Assembly (NCBI GenBank): GCA_023393235.1
Contig: JAEWMH010000052.1
Coordinates: forward strand, 1-52,194
DNA: 52,194 nt
Origin: Bacillota bacterium
Lineage (GTDB): Bacteria > Bacillota > Bacilli > Paenibacillales > NBRC-103111
Direction of reading: 5' to 3'
Every line of letters begins with the position of its first letter. The first letter of the stretch is position 1. The translations under genes and the position numbers were made by a program. Shown here in pieces: positions 50,801 to 52,194 of this stretch. The notes beneath the pieces were generated by a model. It was given only the letters and a program-made list of their open reading frames with translations. It did not search any database and had not been told where the DNA came from.

Positions 50801-52194
50801 AACCCATAACCCCGTTGGCAAGGTAGGCTTCTACGTCAGCAACTTCAGCTATCTCTGGTTTGACGACATCAAGTTTACATTGCCTACCACAGCCGTATCC
50901 GGCTTGCTGCTGGATAAAACCCAGGCCAACATGACCGTAGGGGAAACGCTGGCGCTGCATGCCTCCTTTGACCCCACCAATGCGGCCAATACGGCGGTGA
51001 ACTGGTCATCCGGCAACCCGCAGGTGGCAACTGTGGATGCGAACGGCGTGGTTACCGGGATATCCACAGGAGAAGCCGTGATAACCGCCGTATCGGCGGA
51101 GAATCCCAATGCTGCCGCATCGGCTAAAATGATTGTATCCAACGTCATGCATACAACGGACTTTGAGTCCGGTGGCAACGGCTGGCCGGTGGATCCCAAC
51201 CGCAGCATTGTCAACGTGGACGGCAACCGCTGGTACAAGATCCTGAACGGTGCTTCCGCCGTGGTGAACAAGGAATTCAGCAGCTATGATCTCAGCTTTA
51301 AGCTGAAAACACCGCCGACCCTTCCCGATGCGGCTACGTTCTATATTTTTGACCGTCAAAATGCCACCGGCGGACCCAGCCGGATCGGGTACAGAACCAC
51401 GGGAGACGGAACGTCCAAGTGGCTGCTGTACAACGCCGCATGGGCTACAGTCAAGCAGAATGTACTGCCCGGCCAGGATCTTCAGCCCGATACGGTGTAT
51501 CAAATTCGGGTGTTGGCCGACGGCGCCAATATCAAGCTGTACGTAAACGGGGAATTACGGCTGGAAGCAGCGGATCCCGGCCATCAAGCCTCCGGCAAGG
51601 TGGGCTTCTACACAGGCGGCTTCAGCTACCTGATGCTCGATGATATTGTGTTTAAGCAGCTCCCTGTGGCTGTAACAGGCATTGAGCTTGAGCCTGCCCA
51701 GGCTGAGCTGCAAGTGGGGCAAACCGCTGCTCTGACGGCCTCCGTCCTGCCGGTGAATGCCTCCGACAAAGAGCTGGTTTGGACCAGCAGTGATTTGAAT
51801 GTAGCATCAGTGGACAGCAGCGGGACTGTGCGGGGGCTAAGCGTCGGAGAAGCTACCATCACCGTTTCCGCAGCGGCCTTCCCGGATGTGAAGGCTACTC
51901 ATAAGGTCAATGTGGTGCCGAAGCCGGATCCGGCCAAGGCTCCCGGCAAGCCTGTCCTGTCGGACAATAACGGCCATGATACCGGCCTCTTGGATGGAAG
52001 CTACACCATCAAGATGGATATGTGGTGGGGCAACAACGGCAGCACCTATAAGCTCTACGAAAACGGCATTTTGATCGATACCCAGCAGTTAGTGGAGCGC
52101 AGTCCCGAAGCCCAATCCACCGTCACCGCGGTAACCTACAAGCCCAACGGTGTGTATCTGTACGAAGCGGAGCTGATCAACGCCTTCGGTACCA
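47892..52194 (+). CDS. Secreted multidomain right-handed beta-helix protein, GH141-like (partial, runs off the window)
   Basis: Starts at ATG 47892 behind GAAAGGA and stays open for 1434 codons to the window edge. A signal peptide (about 1-27) is followed by a beta-helix module of about 700 residues. That module begins VFYVATDGSDSNPGT…SLEKARDTIRQLK and contains TVYLRGGVYERSQSFEL and MTLARWPNN, the opening seen in GH141-type enzymes. Then come Big_2 (about 744-820), a LamG-like jelly roll (about 830-997), Big_2 (about 999-1085), a second LamG-like domain (about 1087-1257), Big_2 (about 1259-1343), and a MWWGNNGSTYKLYENG domain (from about 1350) found on secreted glycan-active proteins. It follows an AraC sensor and an oligosaccharide importer, so it probably attacks an extracellular plant or microbial glycan. 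Substrate unknown. Confidence 0.85.
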   Translation, partial: MYPKRLLLVLLAGLLLLSSPGFVLGAVTTMEGQAPGQVFYVATDGSDSNPGTLNAPFLSLEKARDTIRQLKAAGGLPEGGVTVYLRGGVYERSQSFELREEDSGEAGKIIKYQAYPGENVRLDGGANLQKSWFTPVTDANVLSRIIDPQARTEVLEVNLAAHGLTDYGELSRHGYYLANDLSKVPPMELYVEGQGMTLARWPNNSTVRMDQVLDKGPTRSNRDEVHTRGGTFSYAYDRPQYWSQADDIWLDGIFGYSWEWSYNKIASIDTANKTITLRYGEMSGIFNDNWYPDFHFAQNLLEEIDMPGEYYIDRQNGKLYFLPNASFNQGNPEITVTVLKAPMINALNASYITFEDMILENGRDSAAVFMGGTHMLLNHSENRNFTNSGVLLNTQSRFYYQSFDGGPGTYNGVSNSHIHHIGGTAVTITGGNKKTLEPGNNFVENSHIHDFAYYHKAYNPGVNMSGAGNRMSHNELHDAPHPGILIFGNDHLIDYNNIYDVCKTFSDLGAIYMNAGETPQERGTVIRRNYFHNIGESKAGVEGVYPDNFTMGITIEENIFNKMGNSAIKNNGGAHIITRNNIFIDSKIPYDYADLYLGDKPENQIPKNYMPKWQQLFAANNNYVGTPHMEKYPELADFFIENRYYPTTNTFANNVIYNPVRARDKSTNANGAYDKFNLVQYSGNWIADSDPGFVDLAGGNLELNANAEVFNRIPGFTAIPFAEIGVIGKAGTLHGADHYPVREVYVYNKNITLGVFKGASIQAAVLPWNATNSALSYQSDRPDVATVDNKGIIKGVSMGDAVITVSSVENPLLKELIQVTVDEGDGVIDFADFEVDPGDWTLDGNRAIEKIGDNRWYRIKNGATSLTKKDYTEYELSFKLRTPDTIPAYATMYIFDRQVGPNSSRIGYKTNADGTSRWLLYNTAWGTVKEVTFPDHDLKPNTEYKIKALVKGADISVYVNDQLRLKASDPTHNPVGKVGFYVSNFSYLWFDDIKFTLPTTAVSGLLLDKTQANMTVGETLALHASFDPTNAANTAVNWSSGNPQVATVDANGVVTGISTGEAVITAVSAENPNAAASAKMIVSNVMHTTDFESGGNGWPVDPNRSIVNVDGNRWYKILNGASAVVNKEFSSYDLSFKLKTPPTLPDAATFYIFDRQNATGGPSRIGYRTTGDGTSKWLLYNAAWATVKQNVLPGQDLQPDTVYQIRVLADGANIKLYVNGELRLEAADPGHQASGKVGFYTGGFSYLMLDDIVFKQLPVAVTGIELEPAQAELQVGQTAALTASVLPVNASDKELVWTSSDLNVASVDSSGTVRGLSVGEATITVSAAAFPDVKATHKVNVVPKPDPAKAPGKPVLSDNNGHDTGLLDGSYTIKMDMWWGNNGSTYKLYENGILIDTQQLVERSPEAQSTVTAVTYKPNGVYLYEAELINAFGT

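Noticed and set aside
49284..50960. 558-codon open frame on the minus strand
   Set aside because: It mirrors the beta-helix/Big_2 coding sequence, whose plus-strand frame has a signal peptide and clear domains.

Overview
The window looks like chromosomal DNA of a Paenibacillus-type, spore-forming Firmicute. The evidence is a moderately high G+C content, strong AGGAGG-type ribosome sites, two membrane-bound AraC-family sensors plus the C-terminal end of a third AraC-type protein, an LplB/YtcP/LplA-type sugar ABC operon, a CotD-like spore coat protein, lipoprotein signal sequences and GlnR/TnrA-type boxes. I see no rRNA, tRNA, CRISPR array or intact insertion sequence.

Layout. 1-0.4 kb: tail of an AraC-type regulator and a small single-span membrane protein. 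0.4-3.5 kb: an OmpR/EnvZ-type two-component pair divergent from an unknown, probably exported protein. 3.5-5.5 kb: a Nudix protein of the NrtR type, whose promoter is overlapped by a dyad, followed by an ADP-ribosylglycohydrolase. 5.5-6.35 kb: a gene-free stretch with two copies of a palindromic repeat element. 6.35-15.9 kb (minus strand): a giant cyclic beta-glucan-synthase-like protein preceded by a spermidine-synthase-like methyltransferase. 16-18.5 kb: a CotD-like protein, a tandem pair of RMD1/DUF155 proteins, and two decayed gene remnants (an Rpn-type tail and a C26 amidotransferase tail). 18.5-23.5 kb: a membrane AraC sensor with a structured leader, an orphan TctC binding lipoprotein and a KdgT permease. 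23.5-31.5 kb: polysaccharide deacetylase, MerR regulator, creatininase-family hydrolase, DUF3231 protein, a secreted copper-amine-oxidase-N-like protein, a YbdG-like MscS channel, a DUF523/TudS protein and a small membrane protein. 31.6-35.4 kb: a LysR regulator, a three-gene amino-acid ABC importer, and a second palindromic repeat element. 35.4-37 kb: a DMT-type transporter and a kinase broken by three frameshifts. 37-41.6 kb: a NifI-like P-II protein divergent from a potABCD polyamine importer. 41.6-52.2 kb: a membrane AraC sensor, a sugar ABC importer, and the first 1434 codons of a very large secreted beta-helix (GH141-like) protein that runs off the window.

How the genes fit together. 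Nitrogen: sites matching the GlnR/TnrA consensus TGTNA-N7-TNACA lie before the amino-acid ABC operon and between the P-II gene and potABCD, so these loci probably form part of one nitrogen-control regulon. Plant or microbial glycans: the AraC sensor, ABC importer and beta-helix protein form one sense-import-degrade locus, and the other AraC sensor with TctC and KdgT suggests uptake of sugar acids. ADP-ribose: a Nudix protein that should bind or cleave ADP-ribose sits directly before an enzyme that releases ADP-ribose.

The most unusual signal is structural. Two unrelated-sequence intergenic elements (5780-5963 with a copy at 6001-6185, and 35109-35281) share one design: four 20-25 nt units in the order forward, forward, reverse, reverse, spaced about 50 bp, each forward unit ending in or near TATTT.
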